Of a DNA stretch of 41,903 nucleotides, positions 17,236 to 26,300 are shown in pieces. Location of the stretch: assembly GCA_001275005.1 (NCBI GenBank), contig JWZX01003219.1, positions 1 through 41,903 of the forward strand. Reading direction: 5' to 3'. Source of the DNA: Chrysochromulina tobinii. Lineage: Eukaryota > Haptophyta > Prymnesiales > Chrysochromulinaceae. Every line of letters begins with the position of its first letter. The first letter of the stretch is position 1. The position numbers were made by a program, and so were the translations under genes. A model generated the notes under the pieces. That model ran no database searches and was not told the DNA's origin. It saw nothing but the letters and a program-made list of their open reading frames with translations.

Positions 17236-17703
17236 ATGGGCGAGTCCGTCCCACCGCCTGCTTCCCAGCCTGACAAGGAGACGCGGCCGGACACGGAGGC
17301 GCTCACGACCGTCTCGCTCGAGGCAGCTGCGACGCTCGAGATGATCGCCAGGTCTATTGGCAATACTGCCGATGACTCTCGTTTGATTGTCGGCACCGTG
17401 TTCACCGTGGTGCTCATGATGCTATGCGCGTGTATCATATTGGCAGCGGTTCGGTTCCGCTCGAAACGACGGTCCTATGAGGCCACGCCGATCATGGCGA
17501 GCCCCACGAAGCCATTGAAGCCTTCACGGAATCATGGTACCTTCGAGCGGACACCGACAGCGCGCCAGGCAACATTTGAGCCGCAGGACCCCGAGTGGGC
17601 CGCAGCTCGGGCGAAATGGCATGCCGCACTTTTGGCATCAGGGGCACTGGCAGGCGATCCGCCCCCGCACGTGGAAACTGACTTACGTCTGACTTACGGC
17701 TAG
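17236..17703 (+). CDS. Small single-span membrane protein, 155 aa
   Basis: Family not recognised. The N-terminal 50 residues are polar and Thr/Glu-rich with no signal peptide. A strong 20-residue span follows (LIVGTVFTVVLMMLCACIIL), then a basic stop-transfer RFRSKRRS and a C-terminal tail of about 75 residues that is Pro/Thr-rich. The positive-inside rule puts the tail in the cytosol. The Ser/Thr-Pro sites in the tail (ASPTKP, RTPTAR) may be phosphorylated. It lies 162 bp from the divergent membrane-protein gene, a possible functional pairing. Confidence 0.6.
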   Translation: MGESVPPPASQPDKETRPDTEALTTVSLEAAATLEMIARSIGNTADDSRLIVGTVFTVVLMMLCACIILAAVRFRSKRRSYEATPIMASPTKPLKPSRNHGTFERTPTARQATFEPQDPEWAAARAKWHAALLASGALAGDPPPHVETDLRLTYG

Positions 17704-18335
17704 TCATCGTCGGCATGTATCCGAGCTGAACGCAGTTGAGCACCTATCACGTGTGGCGCATCCGCGTTACACGGCATATTACATGGTCTTGCATGTGAGC
17801 ATGCGGAGTATCTCTCAGTGGATGCAGAGAAGTACGTTCACGCATACTTTATGGCGTACTATTGTTGCATTTGAGCATGCGAAGTATCATGTGATGTATG
17901 CCGATGGCGTGTGCGGTGCGCGGGTGTGGGCGGTGGCGGTCCCCACACGGCGCACGGGCCCCAGGCGCCGACCCGGAGCTGGGAGACCCCTAAACCGGAC
18001 TCCGGCTACCGGTCGACGCTCTGAGTGTGTGGCTCTCTCATCGGGTCTCTCATGGGCTCTTTGCGCGACTGCAGCTCGGACCCTCCCCGCGCGGCGCGCG
18101 TTCCTTCCGGCCGTTCGTCTGATGTGGAGATGCCTCGTTTTGGACGTTTTCTACGGTGCGGAGTCAGGTACAAAGTAACGCGTGCAAACAGTTTGCTGGT
18201 ACAGCGCACGCAAGGCAGGGAGGTACCTGCTCGCTTTTTGTCGACGATTCATGTGTAGTCCATGAATACGCCACGCCGCGAAGTGGCGCGCAGAATTGCG
18301 ACATTGCACTGACCGCCGCCCGCTTTGCTTACCTC
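17704..18335. other. Intergenic region upstream of the kinase gene
   Basis: This 632-bp stretch has no convincing gene; the open frames (for example 17753-18178) are Arg-rich in their second half and start in low-complexity sequence. A weak repeat GAGCATGCGGAGTATC / GAGCATGCGAAGTATC occurs near 17797 and 17873. It probably holds the promoter and leader of the kinase. Confidence 0.4.
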
Positions 18336-20781
18336 ATGACCTCGTCGGGCTTGGAAGGCAAACTCGCCATATTGGAGTCGCGCATGAGCATGACCGCGCA
18401 CGGATTCGGCGCGCCGGGAACCCCGCAGGAATTCTCCATCGGCTTCACCGAGCGTTCCTACCCAGGACGTGCGGAACTCTCGTCAGCGGCAGAGGAGGCG
18501 CATGCCGCGGCGCACGCGATGTCGCCCGGTGCCGGGGCGTCGACGAGCAGGTCGCCCAGCGGCTCCGCCGGCAAGCGGAAGCGTGACGTGACGACGCCCA
18601 TCGATGACGGCAACACCACTCCGGCTTTCAACCCATCGTCCGCCGCCGCCTTCGGATCTGGAGTGGCAACAGTCTCACCCAAGGGACGAGCGCCGGCGCC
18701 AGCAGCCGCGCCGGCGCCTGCGAGCGAGCACGGCCAACGCATCCAAGACTTTTTCCGCCCCAAGAGTGCGCTAGCCGCAACACCCTCGTCCGCTACGGCG
18801 GCAGCCACGTCCTCCGCGCCCGCCGCCCATGCGCCCGCTCCATTTACCGCTGCACCTCCTTCGTCCGCCGTGGGTCCCAAGGCGCCGAGCGCGCGCCGCG
18901 AAGCGGCCGCACCGCCATCGCTGCCAGTGTCAACTGCGACTGCCGCCGCCACTACCGCTGCCGCCTCTCCGACGCCAGTACCCCCGCCAGCAGCCTCTGC
19001 AGAGCTGCTCGAGATGCAGCGGCAGCTGGAGGCGCGCACGCGTGAGCTGGCCGAGTGCCAGCGCGCGCTGAGCGAGCAGCGCACGCGCGCCGAGGCCGCG
19101 GCGCGCGCGCAGGCTGAGCTCGACTTGGAGGTGGCGCAGGCTCGTAATGAGCTCGAGGCGGAGCGCGCCGTCGTCGCAGGCATGCGCGAGGAGCTCGCCG
19201 AAGTACGGACCACCCAGGAGGCTGAGCGGGAGAGGCTGAGCCGCGGGCGCGAGGCGCTCCGGGCCGCGCTGCGCGAGCGCTGCTTCCGCAGCCGTGCCGA
19301 GGCGCGCGAGCGGCTGGCACGCGAGTCGGTGCGCCTGGGTCGTCTCAAGCTCGTGAGCCGTGGGTTCAGCTCCGAGTGGGAGCAGCAGCCGGGCACCGCG
19401 ATGATGTCCCTCAATGAGCGAGAGGAGGACCGCAAGGCGCGCTGGGCGCAGCTCGAGGAGGACCGCAAGGCACTGCGCCGACGACGCGGCACCAAGCCAG
19501 CTTGCGGCGGCGGTGCTGGCACCAGCGAGGGCGGCGGCCCGGCCCCGATCGGTAATGGAGGCCCTAGCGCTGGCAGCAGCGCGGCCGAGGGCAGCGCGGC
19601 GGAGGCGCTTGAGCTGGCCGACCTCGAGGAGGCGCTCAACCTGCGCGGCTCGCTCCTGGCCAAGGAGCTGAAGGAGCTGCAGGCAGAGCGGCGGCAGCTC
19701 GAGCGCGAGGCGGACGAGCACTTCCACGAGCTCCAGCTGATGCGCGATCTCGATGAGCTCGATCCGGAGATGCGAGACTGCCCCTCCCTCCCGAAGGATG
19801 CGAGCGGCGTCTTCGAGCCCGGGGCGAGCGGCGGCGGCCACTCGCAACTGCCGCACGCGGGCGGCGGCGCGAACGCGGCGGCGCTCGCGGCCGCCTCGTG
19901 CCACCGGTTCGTCTTCCTCGACCTGATCGCCCGCGGCGGCTTTTCGTCGGTGTTCAAGGTGTACGACCTGAAGACGCACTGCTACACGGCGTGCAAGCTG
20001 CACCACATCGCGCAAGAGTGGGGCGCGCAGCGCAAGGAGGCCTTCGTGCGCCACGTGGAGCGCGAGATCGACATCACCGTCGACGCGCGCCACCGGCGCA
20101 TCGTGCAGACCTTCGCCGTCTTCGAGCTCAATGCTAATGCGTTGGTGTCGGTGATGCAGTTATTGCAATGGCGGCTCCCTCGCCGAGCTGCTGCGCAAGC
20201 ACGGGCCGCTGCCCGAAAAGGACGCCAAGGCCATCATGCACCAAATCCTCACAGGGCTGCACTACCTTCACACGCGGCGCGAGCCAATCATCCATTATGA
20301 CCTCAAGCCCGCCAACATCCTCTTCCATGACGGTGAGGTGAAACTGTCTGACTTTGGACTGTCCAAGGTCATGGCGCCGGCCGCGGGCGGCTCTGGCGCG
20401 CCCACTCACGGCTCGATAGAGCTCACCTCGTACGGGAGCGGCACGCACGGATACCTGCCGCCCGAGTGCTACGAGGGCGACGCGTCGCGCGTTTGCCCCA
20501 AGGTAGACGTCTTCTCTGCGGGCGTGGTCCACTTCGTGATGCTCTTCCATCCGCTCAAGCCTTTCTTCCGCACCGCCTCGCAACAGCAGATTCTACAGAT
20601 GAAGCCGCACGCCATCCGCGAGGAGACCGGACAGCTCGACTTCCCGAGCAAGATCTCGGCCGAGGCGCAGGCCTTCTTGCGCCGCACGCTCGCTTCCAAG
20701 CGCGAGGAGCGGGGCAGCGTGCGCGAACTCCTCGCCGACCCGTACATGCAGCCGCAAAAGTCGCGCGCGACCGCCGCGTGA
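18336..20781 (+). CDS. TLK: Tousled-like serine/threonine kinase, one-base frame break
   Basis: TLK kinases phosphorylate the histone chaperone Asf1 and act in replication-coupled chromatin assembly in the nucleus. The start (MTSSGLEGKLAILE) was chosen at the first Met in protein-like sequence. The N-terminal region is disordered and carries RIQDFFRPK, like the KI-x-D[YF]F motif seen in TLK/Tousled N-termini. A long coiled coil follows (about 225-485), used for dimerisation in the family. The kinase domain (about 523-800) has the glycine loop IARGGFSSVFK, catalytic Lys in TACKLHH, the TLK-typical IIHYDLKPANIL (Tyr in place of Arg in HRD), SDFGLSKVM, and GTHGYLPPECY. The frame changes at 20160: one extra T in CAGTTATTGC breaks VSVMQ from YCNGGSLAELL. 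Without it the protein is 814 aa and complete. Assembly error or a real null allele cannot be told apart here. Confidence 0.9.
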
Positions 20782-20856
20782 AGTGCCAGCAGGAGCGCCA
20801 ACGCGAGTCATGAATTTTCCACGCCAAATTCACAGGCACAGTGTTTTTTTGGAAAC

Positions 20857-21486
20857 ATGGAGGTCCTGACAACGGAAGTCGCGAAAAAAGCGGTCACGAG
20901 CTCGTCCACAACGGCCTCCCCGCTTCAGGTGCTTCAGATGGACCCGCCATCGCCAGAGGCGCCGAGCGAATCTATGACGGATCGGCTCAATCAGCTCAAG
21001 AGCCTCGACAGCGAAGCGATCCAGGCCAAGATCGCCGCTGCCAAGAGGGACGAGGCGGAGAAGAAAGTGTTGGAAGAGGCGCGCATGGCAGCGCGCGACA
21101 AAGCCATAGCAGAGTACACGGCCGCAGGTAAAGCAGCCTTTGCGGCTGGGAATTATGCGGAGGCCGAACGCCATTTTGACAGGCTGCTCGAATGCCAGCC
21201 CGACAAGCCGGCCGAGGTTGTTTGCAACCGGGCAGCGTGCGCGCTCAAACTCGGCCGCTTCGCGGATGCAGTCTCGGACGCAGCTGAGGCAACGTACCTG
21301 GACGATACGTACGTCAAGGCCTACTATCGGCTTGCTCTTGGTCATCAGGGTATGGGCAACATCGAGAAAGCCTTCAAGGCCTGTCGCGCCGGTTTGAAGC
21401 TCGAGCCGGACAGCATGCAGCTGCTCAAACTGCAGGAAGAGCTGCAAAAAGCCGAGACAGAACAGCTGGGCGCCGTTCTCGTGTAG
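20857..21486 (+). CDS. TPR-repeat protein, 209 aa (co-chaperone-like)
   Basis: Three tetratricopeptide repeats lie at about residues 85-190: AAGKAAFAAGNYAEAERHFD, then AEVVCNRAACALKLGRFADA and YVKAYYRLALGHQGMGNIEK. This order and spacing match the TPR domains of Hsp70/Hsp90 co-chaperones and related scaffolds, which bind C-terminal EEVD or other short peptides. The N-terminal 80 residues are a Ser/Thr-rich lead plus a charged helix. No J, PPIase or U-box domain is attached, so the exact partner is open. It begins only 75 bp after the kinase stop on the same strand, which is very close for two eukaryotic genes. Confidence 0.8.
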   Translation: MEVLTTEVAKKAVTSSSTTASPLQVLQMDPPSPEAPSESMTDRLNQLKSLDSEAIQAKIAAAKRDEAEKKVLEEARMAARDKAIAEYTAAGKAAFAAGNYAEAERHFDRLLECQPDKPAEVVCNRAACALKLGRFADAVSDAAEATYLDDTYVKAYYRLALGHQGMGNIEKAFKACRAGLKLEPDSMQLLKLQEELQKAETEQLGAVLV

Positions 21487-21717
21487 TCACGAGACACGTA
21501 ACATAGGACGCATTTATCTCGCAAAATAATCTCGCAAATCGGAAACGTCAACCGGTGGAGTCGGTGGGCGAAGGTGACATGGCGAAGGCTGGGACGCCCG
21601 CCAAACCTTCGCGCCCCATCGCCGCGTCCGCCCCGACCCAGCGCGGGTAAGCGCGGGGCCGAGCCCTCAAAGCGCCGCAGCCAAATAGTGCAGGGAGCCA
21701 TCCACTACAATGCCGCA

Positions 21718-23076
21718 CTACTGCTTCTGTGGCGGCCTGCTCTTCGAAGGCCCCTTGGCCGGCCCCCCAAAAGTGGCCCGAAGCTCCTCGGCTGAAACGT
21801 ACTTGGGGTCTAGTTTTTGCACCAGGTCGCGCGCAGTCGAGGCGTCGCCCAGCCGATATGCGTCTTGCGCCTTGAGTCGTTTGGCCTCTTGCTCGCGCAT
21901 GTCGGCCACGAGACTGCTCGAGTCGTGCATCGACTTGGCAATCAGCGCGGTGAGCGCGTGCTCACGTTTGGCGCGCTCGCTCTGCAATTCTGCCTTTCGT
22001 TCCGCCTCGTCGTCAAAGGTGGTACGAACGACCTCATTGTCACCCGCGTGGCTGCCCTCCCGCTGCAGCCGCGCCTGCTCCTGGTAGTACCACTTGCGCA
22101 TGTCATAGTACTTTTCTGAGGGCATCGTGGCCGTGTTGTAGTCCTCGACGAAACCAGCAAAGTGCTCCTGCAGCTCACGACGGCCACAGCTGGCCTGCGG
22201 CACGCCCTTGACCTCGCTCAGCCAGGCGAGAAACTCCTCCTGTTTCTCGTGCAAGTCACTCTCCCGGATGATGCCGAAGGTACCCCACTTAGGCGCCGCA
22301 TGCGCCACCACCGGCCCCGGCGGCGCGTGCCGCTCGCGCTTGTGCTTCTTCTCCTTCTTCTCCTTCTTCTCCTTCTTCTCGATGCGCTGCTTGCCCTTCT
22401 TGTCGCGACCGCTCCTCTTCTCCTTCTTCTCCTTCTTCTCCTTCTTCTCCTTCTTGTCCTTCTTGTCCTTACTGGTCGAGTGCTTCGCGTGCTTGCGCGC
22501 CTTGCGCTCCTCCTTGTTTCGCTTGCGCTTCTTCTCGCGCCGCTGCTCGACCTCGGAGTCGAAGCTCGAGCTGTCGCTCTCGTCGCTCGAGCTCCGGCTG
22601 GAGCTCCCGCTCTCGCTGCTCCGAGAGGGTGCCGGCTGCTGCTGGTGGCGCGCCGCCTCCGCCGCACGCAGCGCGTCCTGCTCCCTGATGAACTTGTCGG
22701 CGCGTGCCGCCTCTTCGCGCCGGATCCTCATGCCCTCACTCACCAGTGTTTCGTTGATGTCGAGTAGCTCGATATCAAAAATGAGGTCGGCATTCGGCGG
22801 GATTTGCGGCGGCTGTCCGCGTGCGCCGTATGCCTCGGCGGCAGGAATCAGCACGCGACGTCGCGAACCCTTGGCCATCTCGCGGATAGCTGCGTCCCAG
22901 CCGTCGATGACCTTACCGACGCCGACTGGAAAGGTCATCGCGTGGCCGCGATCGCGTGAGCAGTCGGACTTCTTGTTGGACGATGCGATGAAGCCCGAGT
23001 AGTGGCACACGACCTTGTCGCCGAGGCGCGGCAGCGGGCCCGCGCCCTCGACGAGCTCTTCCAAGAGCGTCGGCAT
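21718..23076 (-). CDS. FKBP peptidyl-prolyl isomerase fused to SCI1-like nuclear domain
   Basis: I chose the ATG at 23076 (MPTLLEELVEG). Residues 1-108 form an FKBP domain: Y26, D38, F49, V56-I57, W60, Y83 and F100 match the FKBP12 pocket; the usual Phe before D38 is Ser here (KKSDCSRDRG), so drug-like ligand binding may be weaker. Residues 108-150 are helical, then come a Ser/Asp/Glu tract (about 155-175) and a basic KEKKEKK-type tract (about 180-255), a strong nuclear or nucleolar signal. Residues about 268-350 (KWGTFGIIRESDL, FLAWLSEVKGV, FVEDYNTATMPSEKYYDMRKWY) match the conserved block of plant style cell-cycle inhibitor 1 (SCI1) and related nuclear proteins. The C-terminus is charged and helical. 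Role: probably a nuclear, chromatin- or RNA-associated isomerase. It is divergent from the GT8 fusion gene. Confidence 0.85.
   Translation of the reverse strand: MPTLLEELVEGAGPLPRLGDKVVCHYSGFIASSNKKSDCSRDRGHAMTFPVGVGKVIDGWDAAIREMAKGSRRRVLIPAAEAYGARGQPPQIPPNADLIFDIELLDINETLVSEGMRIRREEAARADKFIREQDALRAAEAARHQQQPAPSRSSESGSSSRSSSDESDSSSFDSEVEQRREKKRKRNKEERKARKHAKHSTSKDKKDKKEKKEKKEKKEKRSGRDKKGKQRIEKKEKKEKKEKKHKRERHAPPGPVVAHAAPKWGTFGIIRESDLHEKQEEFLAWLSEVKGVPQASCGRRELQEHFAGFVEDYNTATMPSEKYYDMRKWYYQEQARLQREGSHAGDNEVVRTTFDDEAERKAELQSERAKREHALTALIAKSMHDSSSLVADMREQEAKRLKAQDAYRLGDASTARDLVQKLDPKYVSAEELRATFGGPAKGPSKSRPPQKQ
22328..22512 (-). repeat. Lys/Glu codon repeat tract in FKBP gene
   Basis: On the plus strand CTTCTCCTTCTTCTC is repeated many times; on the coding strand this is AAG/GAG/GAA giving KKEK repeats. 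Such purine-rich tracts expand by slippage, so length may vary between strains. It is in frame with the flanking domains. Confidence 0.8.
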
Positions 23077-23121
23077 ATATTTTCTCGGAGCGTGAACAAA
23101 GACAAGCCCGCGTCCACACAC

Positions 23122-23318
23122 ACCGCCAAACCGTCAGCGTGATACACTTGCTTGCATCCTTGACTTGACTTTGACTTCTTGACTTTCCCCGGTGTCCTTT
23201 TACATGTACCGGCTCCCCCCGGTGTCTTTTTACATGTGCCGGTACCGGTACTGGTAACCTCATTTTCATCTTCCACTTCTGCGTTCTTCGGCTCTCGTTT
23301 TCCGACCGACCACAGACA
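23122..23318. promoter_or_regulatory. Divergent promoter with 26-bp direct repeat
   Basis: It lies between the FKBP gene (minus) and the GT8 fusion gene (plus). CCCCGGTGTC-TTTTACATGT-CCGG is present at 23187-23212 and 23217-23242 with 2 mismatches and a 30-bp period. It contains the palindrome ACATGT and is followed by GGTACCGGTAC. TTGACT is repeated three times at about 23160-23185. These may be paired transcription-factor sites. Confidence 0.5.
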
Positions 23319-26300
23319 ATGGGCCGACTGGAGGAGGTGCGCAGGGAGATAGGCAGCGACAAAGACAGGAGTCGCAGCGCATCCACAGTGCGCAGCTCGC
23401 GGCTGTGCTGGTGCTGTGCCGCCCTGCTCACGGCGGCGACCTTCGCGAACCGCTTCCAGGCCTGCTTCCTATTCAGTGTGGCATCGTATGGTAGCATCTT
23501 CCTGAACCTGCTGCACCGTACCGAGAGCGTCATGCGCGCGAGCGACTTCTCCGACGGCCTTCCGCACGACCAGAAGCTCAAGCGCCACTCGCGGTCAAAC
23601 GAAGACCTCTACCACTTCTCCGCGACGGAGAAGATGGCGCCGAAGAAGGAGAAGCAGAAGATTGTCGAATGGTGTGGCTTCGGCGAGGAGGGTGAGCTGA
23701 GGAGGACCGACTTCAGCACGCCCACATTCAACGGCTGGACGAAAGGCTACGCGTACAATGTCACGAAGAACCATCCGGCATGCAAGTGGTTTGGAATGGA
23801 CACTCAAGGACGCCCGCCTCCCGTTGCCGTCATTTTCAGCGATCGGCTGGTCAAGAGTGGCATGGTGACGGTGACGAGCCTGTGCCGCCACCCGACGCCG
23901 CTGTACGTGCTCGTGCTCATGCAGGTGACGCCCACCTACGTGCCGATCGCGTCGAAGTTCCTCTCGTGCACCATTCTGCAGATGAATCTCGCCGACTCAC
24001 TCGAGTATCTGCGCAGTGCCGGCTATTTCCCCGATTCGATCTGCGACGGGCCCGGGCGCGACACGCTCGGCAAGGTCAAGGGGCAGACGGTGCTCGGTGC
24101 GGCGGTCTGGGATAAGGACCCCAAAGCATGCCTCGTGCGCCAACCACTTGCGCTTCTACCTGCCCGAGTTCCCCATCCTCAAGAAGCAGGAGCGCATCCT
24201 CTTCGTCGACGATGACGTCGTCATCCAGCAGGACTCGGCCAAACTCTACAACGCGCCCGTCCCGCCGGGTGTCGTCTTCACGGCCAACTGCGACGTCAAC
24301 CTGTGGAACGCGGGCTGCCAGCGCTTCGACGTGGGCACCTCAGTGTACGACCATTTCTTCTCGCAGGCAATTGCGACTGATTGCGACTGATTGCGACTGA
24401 GTGCGACTGAGTGCGACTGAGTGCGACTGAGTGCAACTGAGTGCGACTGAGTGCGACTGAGTGCGACTTCGACGTGAGCACCTCCGTGTATGACCATTTC
24501 TTCTCGCAGGCAGTGTATACGCCTGAGGGCTGGCGCCAGGTCGAGCAGCTTCTAGGAGAGGTCTCGGGTAACCAGGCTTCGGGCCAGGCTCCGATCAAGT
24601 ACGACCCGAAGTTCTTCGAGTGGAATTTCGGGTTCAACCTGATGAGCCTCAAGGCGCAGCGCGAGGCGAACCTTACGTTGATCTACCAGGCGATGGCGAG
24701 CCAGGTACTCGCACGAAAAATCCTTCGCGGAGACTCTCTCGTCTACGGCCTGGGCGTGCCCTTCCTCATCTACCAGAACCGCATCGAATGCTACAAGCGC
24801 ACAGGCTGGTACGTACTCGATGGCCTCGGCTACGTGCCGCCTGCTGAGATGGAGGTGGCAGGCGTGACGCTCGACGTGATCGCGAGGGCGCCCGTGCTTC
24901 ACTACAACGGCGAGCGAAAGCCCTGGGGCAGCAACCCTTTCGCCGAATATGTGCGTGCGATGGGGTACTGGGGCCAGAACGTGACTGGGCTGCCGCAGAA
25001 GAATTCACAGTCACAGGATGTCACAGGCGACCCTCAGCCGATGCAGCTGCTTGTGCTGCTCTCGGGCCCACGCACAGGAACAGAGTGGCTCGCCAAAGTG
25101 ATGGCAGACGACTCGGGCGTCGTCTGCGGATCCATCGATGACCGGACCGCGCCACACCCAGAGTCGCTCATGCCTTACGACGTGGATTGCGACAACCGCA
25201 CGCAGATCCCGTGCCTCTCATGGCACATCGTCGGCCCCAAGAACGAGTCGTGCGACTTGAGGCTCATGTGCCAGTGGCGCTATGTGCTCGCGGCCTCGCG
25301 CGGCACCTCCGTCACACCGAGCACGGGCCTGCCCACAGCGTCCGCGTATGAGAAGGCGTGGTATGCGTGGGGCAAGAATCTGAACGCGACCGAGATCTTC
25401 GAGGGGTACCTGCGGCGCCAGATGCGCTTGCCCACGACGGCGCCCGAGCTCCCGTGCCGGTGCGAGTTCAAGCAGAGGGTACTCTTCCTCAAGTTCTTTC
25501 TCGGCTGGCTCGAGCGCCCCAAGGATTTTGAGGTGGGACTCCAGATTCCCGACGACTACCCGTACCTTCGCCGGTACGTGCTCAACGGCCAGATCGACGA
25601 TGAGTGGCACTCGATCGACGCCAAGGCGGTCTTTGAGAAGCTCGGTGCGAAGATCATCTATCTCTATCGCGAGCCCATCGCCCAATACCTCTCCATACAA
25701 CGCGGCCGCCAAAAGGAGCTTGACGCGGTGCCAGGCGTCGGTGCGGCCTGGCACTGCTTCGAGAAGAACGAGTCGCTGTGCCCCAAGGCGCCGAAGAAGA
25801 AAGAGGATTTATTGGACGTCAACCTCAAGGATGCGGGCTTCTTTGTCATCGAGGCACTGCGGCTGCAAACGCTCGCGCGCAGTTTCAGACCGATCTTCAT
25901 TCGGACTTTCGAGGCATGTGTCAACAATGCGACCGAGTGCATCAATGAGATCTATTCCAAGGTGGGCTTGGGAAAAAGAAGTCAGGACGTCCTCTCAGCA
26001 CGCGTAAGCTCGTCGCTCAAAGTGGTGCGCAACCTCGATGCACTCAAGGACACACTACGTGACATCAGGGGGGGTAACTGGACTTGGTCCACTCGCAAGG
26101 CGAAGGCGGTCGCTGCAAAGGCGCGCCGGAAGGCCAAACAGGTCGGCGAGTGGATCAAGCCAAACGCGTCGGAGAGGTCGAATGTGAGTCGCGGCGTCGC
26201 GCGGATTCGCGAGAAGATCGTCCGCAACGGCACGTCGCTGCCCAAGCTCGCACCGCCGCCCAAAGTGATCCGTAACGTGAGCTTCGAAGCAGCCGTCAAG

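Noticed and set aside
17753-18178. Plus-strand open frame of 141 aa
   Set aside because: Starts in repeat-like sequence and becomes Arg-rich; no domain or supporting context.
18458-19957. 499-aa minus-strand open frame across the kinase N-terminus
   Set aside because: Ser/Arg/Ala-rich antisense shadow of the coiled-coil region; the sense strand encodes a recognised kinase.
20157-20163. Programmed +1 frameshift in the kinase
   Set aside because: No slow codon or stop context, and the other two breaks share no motif; a one-base insertion is simpler.
24371-24467. Possible CRISPR array or coding repeat
   Set aside because: 10-bp units without spacers, out of frame and with TGA stops; a microsatellite inside a putative intron.
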